The notes under the pieces: generated by a model
The model's database searches: none
The model's input: the letters and a program-made list of their open reading frames with translations, nothing else
Told to the model about the DNA's origin: nothing
Translations under genes and position numbers: made by a program
NCBI GenBank assembly: GCA_030142905.1
Contig: JASJOG010000007.1
Coordinates: 3,491,501 to 3,555,500, forward strand
Origin: Heliopora coerulea
Taxonomy: Eukaryota > Cnidaria > Anthozoa > Scleralcyonacea > Helioporidae
DNA length: 64,000 nucleotides
Direction of reading: 5' to 3'
Shown: in pieces, positions 12,801 through 23,800 of the stretch
How positions within the stretch are numbered: position 1 is the first letter of the stretch
Layout: the number at the start of each line of letters is the position of its first letter

Positions 12801-14782
12801 TTTTTTATTTTAGACCAATGAAAAATGAGTACTTAATGATGATTTTGACCCGCAGACCTTTCAAAGTCTACCACAACGAAACGGTAGTAATGATTATTAT
12901 ATTTTAGAATTAAAATTAGAAACACAATGACTTAAATCTTTATGTCATACCCAATTGTTTTTGTTTCTTAAGGAGTTCATAGCAAATAAAAATTCAGTAG
13001 AAAGGTTGTTTTTACTAATGTCGCTCTGATGAACCCTTTCGGCCACTTTGTTTTTTTTATTAACTAGCTGATCATTGTTAGCAGTCACCACAACCTGCTG
13101 CCGAAATCTTTAATTTTGTTTCGAAATGAAACAAGAAGTCACGATTGTTGTGGTATTTTTGCAGGCGGTACACATACGTAGATAAGAAGAATGGATCTAG
13201 TTCAAATGGTCAGCGGAGAGGTGTTTGCAGCTGTGCAGAGGGCAGGCCTTGTGATTCAGCAGATCGACAGTTTAACACTCTAGTACCATGGTGCCTACCT
13301 CACACTGGCAATCGTCACAATCATTGGGCAGGCTTATACGGGAGGCTAGAATGGGATGGTTACTTTAGTACAACTATTACCAATCCTGAGCCGATGGGAA
13401 AACAGGTACGATCCACTCCCAACAGTAGAATACAAATCGGTTTTTACCAGTGAAAGTTTCCCCTCATTTCCTTGCCTCACTTTCTCTCCCTTTCATTCCT
13501 TCTGTCTTTTCTCTTTTCCTTTTTTCCTTGTCTCCCTGCTCCTCTCTCCATCCCTTCCTCCTTCCTCTCCTTTCTCACTCACTCCCTTCCTTCGTTCCTC
13601 TCTCTCTCTCCCTTCCTTCCTCTCTCTCTCTCTCTCCCTTCCTTTCTTCCTTCCTTCCTTTCTTCCTTCCTTCCTTCCTTCCTTTCTCCCTTTCCTTCCT
13701 TCCTTCCTTCCTTCCCTCCTTTCCTTCCTTCCTTCCTTCCTTCCTTCTTTCCTTCCTTCCCTTCCTTCCCTTCCCTTCCTTCCTTCCTTCCTTCCTTCCT
13801 TCCTTCCTTCCTTTCCTTCCTTCCTTCCTTCCTTCCTTCCTTCCTTCCTTTCTTCCTTTCTTCCTTCCTTCCCTTCCTTCCCTTCCTTCCCTTCCTTCCT
13901 TCCTTCCTTCCTTTCCTTCCTTCCTTCCTTTCCTTCCTTCCCTCCTTCCTTCCTTCCTTCCTTCCTTCCTTCCTTCCTTCCTTCCTTCCCTGGTGCTGTA
14001 AAAAACATTCCCAAAAATGTCACTTTTAAAGATGTGAAATAGTTACGTTTGTAAAGAGATGATGTGATTACTTGCGTGAGGATTACCGACACTTTTGAAA
14101 TGTAAACCACGATTTCATTCAGGGTCGTGTTCTTCATCCATCGCAACACCGCGTCGTAAGTGTGAGGGAGTGTGCTCGTTCACAGGGCTTTCCGGATACC
14201 TACCGTTTCATTGGAGAAGTACTGGACAAACATAGGCAGGTAAGTCGCTAGTATTTAGATTTAGGTTGTTAATGAAAATTTCTTCATACACAAATTCTAA
14301 AGTTAGTAAAACCGTAACTGCACATCATCCAATGTCCCTAACCCTAACCAAATTCTAAACCTAATCCTGAACTTAAATGTTGACCTAACATTAAGCCTAA
14401 CCCTAAAAGGTTAGCGGTTTGTAAGTGTCCGCTAAACTGCACTCTACAGAAACAGCCAAAGGGCTGTGTACTGCCAAAAAATATATACAATAGGGAAACC
14501 GAGGTTTCGAGCGAAGGCCCTTCACTTCGACGAAAGGCCTTCACTCGAAACGCTAGTTTCCCTCTTTTATATATGTTTTGGCAGCACACAACCCTTTGGC
14601 TTTTTCTATTTGATATACAACTGCCTACTCAGCACACCTTCTATATAAACTGCACTCTTGCCTGAATCCTTTCCCGGCCTCTCGATTATCGTTTTCAGGT
14701 TGGTAATGCTGTTCCACCTCCAATGGCCAAAGCTATCGGCCTAGAAATTAAAAAATGCTTACTAAAGCTGGAAGAAAAATGA
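1..14782 (+). CDS. DNMT1: DNA (cytosine-5)-methyltransferase 1, 3' part (partial at left edge, spliced)
   Basis: Maintenance methyltransferase that copies CpG methylation to the daughter strand in the nucleus. Exons: 1-89, 1552-1626, 2251-2299, 2649-2739, 3743-3833, 3912-3985, 4612-4730, 5534-5605, 6862-7003, 7419-7570, 8155-8286, 8971-9117, 9940-10107, 11205-11354, 12274-12440, 13165-13405, 14123-14239, 14699-14782. They total 2160 nt (719 codons plus TGA). The visible protein starts between BAH1 and BAH2. BAH2 covers about residues 31-205 ([18 protein letters not shown]). A (GK)5 linker opens the exon at 6862. The catalytic domain has motif I DVFAGCGG (split between exons), motif [12 protein letters not shown] with the catalytic Cys, motif [10 protein letters not shown], motif VIII QTRRRA, motif [13 protein letters not shown] and motif X VGNAVPPP. 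All key motifs are intact. The donor at 2300 (GTGGAG) is weak but is the one that keeps frame. An ATTAAA at 15042 may be the poly(A) signal. The upstream RFTS, CXXC and BAH1 parts lie outside the window. Confidence 0.97.
226..590 (+). repeat. Dispersed repeat, copy without insertion
   Basis: Contains GGCTAACGCCAGACGATTTT, then the block TTGATTGGGGGGTGGGATCC through GGGGGTGTCACACCCC that recurs at 42650-43905. It lies in the first visible DNMT1 intron (90-1551). The rest of that intron, beyond the adjoining microsatellite, shows nothing recognisable. Confidence 0.7.
590..908. repeat. (ATGT)n then (TA)n-rich microsatellite
   Basis: About 320 bp of ATGT units grading into TA/TATG units in a DNMT1 intron. 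Open frames through it (Tyr/Ile repeats) are artefacts of the repeat. Confidence 0.95.
4868..5165 (-). repeat. MITE copy, degenerate (same family as 39110 and 58975)
   Basis: The reverse complement carries the family core, CCTGCTTTTGATTCGTTCGC in this copy, against CCTGCTTGTTATTCGCTGGC at about 39205. The right end resembles the family terminus. It lies in the DNMT1 intron 4731-5533. Confidence 0.55.
5606..6861. other. DNMT1 intron without recognised elements
   Basis: A 1.26-kb intron before the (GK)n-linker exon. I see only short open frames with no family resemblance and no clear repeat. Confidence 0.5.
8345..8690 (+). repeat. Dispersed repeat with internal inverted segments, copy 1
   Basis: Shares long stretches with 54880-55225: GAATGACGTCATTTCAACCGGAAAAATGCC-like sequence (position ~8390), TTTATAAAAC blocks and the end AGCGTGCGTAG..CGCATGTTATTTT. 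The first ~120 bp are a foldback, with TGACGTCA and GGCGTCAT arms. It lies in a DNMT1 intron. Confidence 0.75.
9180..9767. mobile_element. Foldback element interrupted by a hAT-like MITE
   Basis: The terminal arms CTACAATCCTGGCCA (left) and TGGCCAGGATTGTAG (right) are exact reverse complements, each next to a cCCAGT/ACTGGg extension. The element at 9338-9646 sits inside it. All of it is in a DNMT1 intron. Confidence 0.8.
9338..9646. mobile_element. hAT-type MITE with 8-bp target duplication
   Basis: A 309-bp element with termini CAGGGCCGCCGAG and CTCGGCGGCCCTG (perfect 13-bp inverted repeat), flanked by the direct repeat GCTGTGTC at 9330-9337 and 9647-9654. An 8-bp duplication and CAGGG ends are typical of hAT elements. 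The interior is rich in GGGGCCC and encodes no transposase. Confidence 0.9.
10291..10317. repeat. Short perfect palindrome
   Basis: Arms CGGATGTCCTAA and TTAGGACATCCG around a 3-bp centre, in a DNMT1 intron. Confidence 0.7.
10893..11093. repeat. Foldback element, family 1, copy 1
   Basis: Long inverted repeat: the left arm GTGACTGATCTCAAAGAATT and the matching right arm AATTCTTTGAGACCAGTCAC enclose CCTTCATCAGGAAAGAAACG and its complement. Outer ends read AAAAAGTTAAAAG and CTTTTAACTTTTT. Same family as 41988-42190 and 52030-52178. Confidence 0.85.
13460..13990. repeat. (TTCC)n polypyrimidine tract
   Basis: About 500 bp of almost pure C/T on the + strand, mainly TTCC units with TTTCC and CTCTCT variants, in the DNMT1 intron between 13405 and 14123. 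The Ser/Phe/Leu/Pro open frames through it are not genes. Confidence 0.97.
14446..14612. repeat. Foldback element in last DNMT1 intron
   Basis: Arms AGCCAAAGGGCTGTGTACTG and the near-complement beginning GGCAGCACACAACCCTTTGG; centre with CGAGCGAAGGCCCTTCAC and its complement. It is preceded by degenerate CCCTAA units (14336-14410). Confidence 0.75.
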
Positions 14783-17700
14783 TGGGTATCCGGTACTGGT
14801 AACCTTTACCTAAAACTTTACTTTTTGGAATAGTAAATAGGTAAATTTTTTAAAATTACTAAATTCCTGGAAAGAAAAATTTTTTGAATGTATGTATTTA
14901 TATTTCAGTCGATTTTATAGTCATTGCCATTTTGGATATGTCATTCTCATTTTATTTCTAAGAATATTAGTCATATTTAGTAGGTAGACCTTGCTGTTTT
15001 TTTCTTTGTAATATATACTCTACATTACCTAGGTCAAATGCATTAAAGAAAACTCTTTTAAAATAGTTTTTTAATCGGTATAGTGCAGTTTTTCCGAAAC
15101 CAGAAATATCGCTGGCTCTTTACACAATGTGTGAGCTGCACGCTTGCACCAAGTCTGTAAAAGCGCGTTAACACGTGCAATTTTGTGCTTGGCGATTGTC
15201 ATTTTGACATATGCGATAACAGTCACAGCAGTAAGACATTTGCTTATGATTCGCACCAAGTCGTCTTCGCTATTGTTGTGAATTTAACGCACATACCAAG
15301 ATTTCAATCACGAGGTTCAGGAGTGAAAACCACCCGTGTAAACGGGCCTTCGTCACTGAGCCGTGCCAAGGTTGCAATCCAACCTCATACCCAACTGCAT
15401 TAGTCAGGGGCTGGATTAAAAGGACGGAAAATTCAAAAACGCGTGACCAAACGACTCTGACGAATGCTGGCTAAAATAAGCAGTGTTTGTTCATTTTTTA
15501 ACTTGAATTGAGAGAAAAAAATGGTTCTAAACATCTTAATTGTTTTCAAATTTTTGGTGCATGGACAGGCTCCCTGAAAGTTAAAAACTGAGCACAATAC
15601 TGCTCATTTCTTGCTAACCTTTGCAAGAGGCACTCGTTCCAGCCATTTTGAATTTTTCGCCAACTTAGCCCAGCTAACAAGGCAAGTGGACACTAGCTCT
15701 CAATTCCAACGTTGGTCTAGTTTCGTGGCAAACGTTAAGCACGTTTTAGGGAAAAGGATTGGCACCAGGGCTATAATCCCCAACGTGGCAGAAGTGGTAA
15801 ATAATATCGGTGCTATGGTGGTTGTCAAATTTTCGCATAAATGTCCCCTTGAATTTATTCACGATCTCCATGCCTTGACTCTTTCCTGTCTAAGAAGTCT
15901 CCCCTTAACGAATAAAATTGTCTGGCGTTAGCCAAAGTGAAGTACCGAAGTCGTTTATGGACTCGAAAGGGTTCAGGTCATGAAAAAAAGGCCGCCAATT
16001 CAGTGCCCGGCCGTGGGATGTGAGTACTGTTTGCAACTGTGAAGACATCATTAAATAATTTGCATGTCTGTTTTCAAAGGACGAAGCTGAAATAAACTCA
16101 AGAAAACCATATGTCGGGAAAACACAGTGGTCATTCTGTGTTTCTTTTTCAAGCCAAAACAGACCCCGCACTTGTTTTGTCTCGGTCTAGAGAAAAGAGT
16201 CTCATAATCAGGAACTCTGGAAAGCTCAAACCAATTTTTAATCCAGAAAGAATAAATTAAGATTCACCTTTTACTGTGTTTTACTCAGGCTAGCGCAGGA
16301 CGATTTTATTCGTCAAGAGAAGACCTCCTGGCTGGTTGTTTGACAAAGAGTGGATAAGAACTCATTTTTAGAACGTCAAAATCAGTTGAGTTTAACGGTG
16401 ACTTACTGATTACAGTGGTTTGATACGATTTTGGAGTCTAGGAGCTGACTATAAAAGCCAAGCTCACCCAGCTGACCGGATTGACTCGTGTCACGAAAAT
16501 TTTCTTCTAGTCATACTAAATAAACTTTTTTTGTAGCCAAACGACACAAAATAGACTATGATAGACTATGGGTGTCTTACAGCTAGGTAGAATCTACTTG
16601 GTGTATATAAACAGCCCGATAGTTGCCTGCATCGCAGAAAGAGGTTACTCGATAGAAGCTTGTACGAGCGCAAAATAATACGTTCAGGCGTAATCACCAT
16701 GTCAGTGATCTTCCTTTCAAAAACAAAATAAAGCCTTGATGTGATACCATCTTCTTAAGCCCGGTTTACAATGGTTGTACGACAGCTTACGATACAACGG
16801 TCGTTCGACTAGATACGATTTTGTACCATGGAGCTGCGACTGTCGCAGCAGTCGCTCAACAGTCGTGGTCGCAATCGCAAGAGTTTGGCATGGTCAAGCC
16901 TTTGGAACGCGATTGCAACTAGTTACAACTGTTTGCGACTGCTTGCAACCAAAGATTGCAATGTGCACCGTGTCGTACGTCGCTCTACGACGCATAGGAT
17001 GTCCTAAACAGATAATATCTAGCATCCTGTAGTTCTCGAACCCGACGGTCGTATCTGTGCTTTACCAGGTAAACTAGAAGTAGTTTTTGTAGTCTTCGTT
17101 TAGAATTGAATGCGGTCATGTTTATATGGCAACAGACAAATAGTTGCCAAAAAAATTCTCGCCCAAGAAGCGTAAGAAACTACTGATACGCGCTAAAACA
17201 AGAGAGATTTTTTGTCCCTCGAATTTTGAGTCATCTTCTCGCAACCGCAACGTCATTGTACACCACTATCGCAAGCATTTCCCAACTTTTTTCTTGTAAC
17301 TCGTTGCAACTCTTGCAACCATTGTGAACCTTGAGCTGTGGGCTGTTGCAAGCAGTCGTGCAACTTCAATCGTGCAATTCTTGCGACTCTTTACAACAAC
17401 GTACGGCCATTGTGAACCAGCCTTTAGTGTGCTAACGCTTCCTATTACCAACGTTAGTAACGCCCTAGAATTCAAAGTATGTGCAATAATTAGGTATTAA
17501 TCGCCCTAATATTCTATGTTTATGCAGCACATAACCTGGTTTCACACAAATCACAAAGAATACATTCATCCGGACGTAATTACCTGAACTGATTTTACAG
17601 AGAAATGCAATTAAATGTAAAAAGTCCCATTTCTGTATTTTGTTGTAGACGCATTGCTTTGTGCTTCAGCTGTGCAAACACTCCGTGAGTTTTTGTTTCG

Positions 17701-17855
17701 ATAGATATCCAATAACACTACAGCCTACCCATGTTGACAATTATTCGCAAACATGATTCCAGATGTTAATTTTACTTAAATTGAAAAGTATTTTAGTTGA
17801 TGAAGAGTGTGCTTATAAGTCGTTGAGTTTAGGAAAAAACCCTCGCTCCTCTGTC
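14783..17855. other. Intergenic region DNMT1 to protease gene
   Basis: No gene recognised. It holds a candidate ATTAAA poly(A) signal (15042), two copies of the dispersed GGCTAACGCCAGAC-type motif (15908-15932, minus; ~16286-16314, plus) and a MITE (16755-17430). The open frame at 15611-15931 has no recognisable domain. Confidence 0.6.
16755..17430. mobile_element. MITE with long imperfect inverted ends
   Basis: The left end TTAAGCCCGGTTTACAATGG and right end CCATTGTGAACCAGCCTTTA are inverted counterparts, each next to GTTGTACG/CGTACGG. The interior is full of GTTGCAA/TTGCAAC motifs. The TTA-type flanks suggest a PIF/Harbinger-like origin, as inference. Confidence 0.7.
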
Positions 17856-20800
17856 ATGGAAATGCTGTGGCTGCTGATTATATTCCTTGGACGTTCGTTG
17901 GCTTTTAGTGGATCGCCTGAGGGTAGGTGACGTTACCACTTTAAAAAGGTTTGATTGTCTTATCCTACCATTTGAAGTTCCTGGTACATTAAGCGATTTT
18001 TCGCCCAACGATTTTTCGCCCAACGATTTTTCGCCCAACGATTTTTTGCACTCTACTGCGCGTTTTCTTTTTGAGGCATTCGGCAAAAAGGCCGCGTCAG
18101 CCAAAAAAAAGTTTGGAAAAGTATCTACAACCGCTACTTATTCGATTTCATCGTGACTTCTCATGAAGCACGGGATTTGAGTTTCCTGAAGTGGAATTAT
18201 TTTTGTCCTTCGATTGATTGCGATCGTTCAACGTACAGGTGGGGAATGTGTTAGTTGCGTAGGGTAGATCTTTCCTCGTAACGGGCGTAGAAAAAAATGG
18301 TTAAAAATAAAATTCCTAACCAAACCCTGACTCATCAAGCTTTAATTAGTCGTTAGTTTGAGTTAAGCCTGGATCTCATATAATCGCGAAGTTCGTGCTA
18401 TAGTCGCACGATGCAAGGTTTTTCAGTCGGGCGATCTTAACGGTCGTGCGATCATCGCACGATCTTTGCGATAATATGAAAATTACGCTTTAAGGTATAT
18501 AACCACGCGTTGCATAGGTAAATAACCTGAAGGAAGCTTTTCTGCGAACTAAAAATAGTTCTTTTAAGTCCATGTTAAACTTCAGTTCTTTATTGAGCAA
18601 AGATGAACAATTGTCCAAAAGAAGTCGCAAAGCAGTGTCGACTTGGAAGCTGATGTTCAACACAAAAAGACAAAACTGCATGAAGTGAAGTGGTAGTATT
18701 TAAACTTCCCTTCAGAGCCATTAGCACATTGAATAATGGCCAAAATTTGGCCAAAATTTATATGTAACATATCATTCACGGGAAGGAGTGTTTCATCGAA
18801 CATCCAAACACCGAGAAGTGAGTTGAAAAAAGAGGCGATAGCCGAGTTTCTCAACCATGGTGATGGTGATAATGATGATGCTGACGGTGGTAATTGTGAT
18901 GGTTGTGATGATGACTGTGATTACGATAATGGTGATAATGATGGCAATGGTGATGGTAATGATTATAATACTGGTGATGGTGAAGGCAATGGTGGTGATG
19001 ATGATGATTATGATGATGATGATGATGGTTATGATAATAGTGACAATGACGATGATGGTAACGATGGTTATGATTATGATACTGGTGATTGTAAAGATGA
19101 TGATGGTGATGATGATGATGGTGGTGGTTATGATAATAGTGATAATGACGATAATGGTAATGGTGATGGTAATGATTATGATACTGGTGATGGTGGTGAT
19201 GATAGTGATGATAATGATGATCGTTATAATAGTGATAATGATGATGATGGTAATGGTGATGGTAACGATTATGATACTGGCGAGGGTGATATGGTGATGA
19301 TAATGATGGTTATGGTTATAATAATAGTGATAATGACGATGATGGTTACGGTGATGATTTTGAATATGATGATAGTGAATGTGATGATTGTGATGGTGAT
19401 TATAATTCTGGAAAATAGCCGTGTTAACGATGATAGTGATGATCGTCATTGTAAACACTGTTAGTCGCGTAAGTTACGATTTGAGCTTTCTCCATTATTG
19501 CCTCTTCTTGTTTCGTAAGGGTTTTCTTAGATGTAGACGATCAGTGTTTTTCACCGTCTTTCATTCATTTTTCAGGAATTGATATCGATATTCGTAGCGA
19601 AGGCTGTGAAGATCCTAAGTTGGTGAACGTCCATTGTGGCCGAGCTTACATTAAAGTGAACGGCAGAGATTATAGTAGACAGAAGAGGGGACATAACATT
19701 GTCTTGGTCGACCATCAAACTGGTAAGGGCGAAAAACCACCATTAGTATGGCGCATATTAAGAAATCTGCTAGAAACAATGAAAACAGTAATTGGTTCTC
19801 AAAATGAAATTTGCTTTAATTAGCAATAATCAATAAAATCCCTACAACTATGGCTTAAAGCGGGTCGTTAACCCCAAGGGTAGTCCATCGTGAAAAAAAT
19901 AGACAACTTCAACGACTGAACTGTAATCAAATCACATAGTTCCAGTTGGAGCATCAGATGTTATATTTCTGCACAATTTTTTCACTAACGTGGCTTTAAC
20001 ACTGCTAAACATATCGAACTAACTTAGGAATCTGTGTTTTCATGTCTAGGTCGAGTGGAGCAATCGTTATCGTTTGACACGCATACTTCGCCTGCAGGAG
20101 CTTCGGAAATGAAGACGCTTCTTATACGATGGGCAACGAGTTTACCAGGGTATTGAATAGCCATATATTTGGGGAATAAACGAGTGGAAGAAGCAAGCAA
20201 GCGAACGAACGAACGAACGAACGAACGAACGAACTAACTAACTGCATCATATTGTAGCTCTGAATTCTTCAGATTGGGAGACGAAAGAGAAACGTGAAAT
20301 TACAAACTATAATCTAAGGAAAATTATTTTTCCTTTCAATTGCTACAACCTCACACAAATAAACTGAAAAAGAGCTTCTAAAATGGAAACGTTTTTTGGC
20401 GTTTCGGTGCGCTACTCAAGAACTATTATGCGTTTTAGTCTCATACGGTAATTCCTTGGGCCCTGGCTATATGGTGCCGTGAATCTGAAAATTCCTGGTG
20501 GCCTGGCTTCGTGGTCCCCTGAGTGAGTTAGCCCTATCAATCCTCAGATCCTGTAAAAGGGGCAGTTTAGCAATGACTTGTAAGTGGTCTAGGTTCTTTG
20601 GTTTATCGTTGGGATTGACTAGGCCAAAGTACACTAGATCCATAGCATGCGAGCTTCAAATGAGCATCTAAGAGCCTTTACTAAAAGCTGTAACCGACTT
20701 TATTTTCATCTAAATTAGTTTGCTTATACCTTCAGCCTTTATTTACTGAAATTTCTTCCGTGCTGTTTGAACAAGGAAAGTGGTTCTAATAGCAGTCCAA

Positions 20801-23800
20801 GACGAAGCATACAGATACATAACCTCAGATGTGCAAGACGCATTGGTTAGAGTTGGCGGAAAGAAACCGTTCACTTACGGCTACCGAGGTTCCTACGCGT
20901 TGGTTGGATATACTGGCCCTGACAAACCATCTTGGATAAGACAAGTGCAGAATTACAGACGGAGAGGACCTAGTATAATCAAGATGAGTTTCAATAAGAA
21001 ACCAACCACAGGTACAGTACGATAGTGTAAACGGGTTTTATAATTTATCGAGTAAGGGATGGAGTATCTGGAAAAAAAGTTCTCATCTTGTTGAATGGTA
21101 GACATGTCTGGATACCAGCTCAAGTGTAAGTATGCAAAGTGTATTTGAAATTATGAAAAGCAAGTTTCTCTTCATGGCTTTCTGATACAACACAATTTAG
21201 ATCTGTTGATTTTTAGTTTCACAAACTGTGCCAATGTGCAAAGTTTTAAGCGACTGCGTTGAACAGTCTCAAAGATATATTTGATTTTCGAGTAAGCCTC
21301 GACGCCATGTCAACAACGTGACGTGATTGACTACTTTTTTAATAACAAAGTACCTCAAGAGTGAGGAGAGGAGTAAAATTGCTATAAACACAATTCTTTA
21401 TCACTTCAAAAGTTTTTTTTTAAATGAATCAAACTTATTTTTGAAAAAATTTAAATAATGATCTTTATAGATATCGGATCTTGTCGCTGCTGCGTGAGCA
21501 ATTTTGTGTCTGTTTTCTTGTAGCTCCTCCTACGACGCCCAAGCCGACGCGTAAGAACTAATATTTTTTTTTCTTTTTTGTCTAACTGAGTTTGCTCTAC
21601 AGCGATGTCGTTATCCTTTGTGTTTTTATTCTGCCTTTTCCTTGTAGGAATTGATGTGGTCGTACGTAGCGAAGGTTGTGAAGATCCTCACTTGTCGAAA
21701 GTTCATTGTGGTCTCGCCTACATTAAAGTCAACGGTGGAGACTACGCCTTGAAAAAGAGAGGATTCAATGTGGTTTTAGTTGACTATAGGGCAGGTATGA
21801 CCAACATATATGACAACAGGTATGACCAACATTCCTTATTCTTTTCTGATATATGAAAGCAGTAATACTGAGTGTAAGGAGTAGACACGCAGGCATACAT
21901 TGCTGGCTGTTACCTCACACTTTTTTTATCCCCACTCGCCAGTGACATCTCGCAACTACCTGAACTTTCATAGCTGAGCAAGTGCCTTTGCACGCCTTTC
22001 TTGCTGTCTAAGTTTTGAAACTCCATCGCAATCCTGGTAACCGTTTTTATTTCCAGTAACTAAACTTATTTCTAATTACCGCGCTCCTGAACGATACCAA
22101 GCTTTAACTCAAAAAAATCACCTCTGTTCGGTTGAGTAGGAAACCACAAGATATTTCCAGAAGAACCGAAAAAAAACTAAAGATGTTTGTCCAGTAATAA
22201 CGTATCAAATGACCGGGAAAGCGTTATTTTAAATTTTGTTCTTGTGATATTACTGTTGAAAATGCTTGGTAGGTCGTGTTGAGGGCCGTTATTTGTACGA
22301 CACACATCGCTCTACGAGTGAATCAACTAAAATGGCAGGACAGTTGAACAGTTGGGCCAACGCAAAGCAACGGTACGTTAATTTAAACCTGGCTTTTTTT
22401 AAAAATCATTCACTTGCACAAAAGGCCTTCATTTATACTGGATAAAACAAAACAGATTCCGAAAAATAATATCTTGTGAACTCAAAATTCTAGTTATGTC
22501 TGATAATGACTTTGCAATAAAGTCGAAATATTACAGTCTCACTTTTGTCTTGTTCTAACTCGAATTTTGAGTTCACAATATGTTATTTTTCGGAATCTGT
22601 TTTGTTTTATATTTCTTCAAGTTGTCGGCTGGTTGTGGTCTATACTGGATAACCCGACCAGCTAGCTGAGCTTCTCTCCCTAGAGGTCCAGTAACGGCCA
22701 CCCCTCATAGGTCCAGTGTTACTACAGGAGGAAACCGAAGTACTCAGAGAAAACCTGCAATGCTTGGTAGAGTCAAACTGGACAACAGTCCTCCCACATG
22801 TGACACAGGTAACTTTAATCAGATAACTACACGGAGCCGAAATCGAACCCTGGTCCCAGTGGTGAAAGACACGTGCGCTACCACTGTGTCACCAGCACTC
22901 AAAAACACCAGCGCGATGACACACACATACACAGACAGGGAAAGGCACTGACAGAGACACCGACAGACACAGACACAGCTGCAGCGGTAGATACAGACAC
23001 GGACATAGACAGACAAACAGACACAGATGGACATAAACACTAGCAAAGACGCAGACACAACAGTACACACATATACCCAACAAAGATTCATGGAAAGGCA
23101 CAAACGTTAAGCGCATATTTGAACTCCTATCACAGGCAACAACTCGGAAGTGAACTTTACATGGGTAGTTTTAACAGTGGTAACAGTGTAATAGGTTGAG
23201 ATTGTGACTGAAAGGCATTTTACGAGTGATACAGCAAAGTTAGTAACAATTAAAATTTTACAAATAAATCGGCTTGATTTGACTCTTTCCTGGCGTGATA
23301 AATTTACTACTTTACTCCTGGCTAATGCTGTACGATTTTTCTCGTCAAAAGACGAGCTCTCGCCGGGAAAGATTTAATGACTTCATCTATATAAAATTGC
23401 AAAATTTGTCTAAAATCCAGGCGACAAGGTGATAACGGCAAAGGATGGTTTTTTTTTTCGTATTCTCGTATAAATTTCTCTGCTCTACTTCCCGCAGTTG
23501 ACAAATATAATTGAAGAATTTGATGGCAATTCATATGACTTTAGGTTTGCGGATTTACTGATCACAACAGATTTCAGTTTCTAAAACGCACGTTTCATCG
23601 CAATAGCAATTAGGAAAACCTTGCTTTATCGTGGCTCAGTCATAATTCTATTTGGACATTTGTTGCTTAAGGAAAATTGTGCTAATTGCCATCCAAGATG
23701 AGGCGTCTGCGAGAATAACTTCAAGTCTGCAGTCAGCATTGTTGAGAGTCGGTGCGAAGATGCCGGTGAACCCTGGATATCGGGGATCTTTCGCATTGAT

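Noticed and set aside
13356..14149. Long Ser/Phe/Pro/Leu frames (+) and Lys/Glu/Gly frame (-)
   Set aside because: They come from the TTCC tract, which has no stops in several frames; the region is an intron.
15611..15931. 106-codon frame in the intergenic region
   Set aside because: It overlaps the dispersed GGCTAACGCCAGAC-type motif at its end and shows no domain; kept only as part of the intergenic description.
18736..19464. 242-codon Asp/Gly/Asn-rich frame resembling an acidic secreted protein
   Set aside because: Composition is due to the GAT-type repeat; other frames and the opposite strand are equally open, and it lies in intron 1 of the protease gene.
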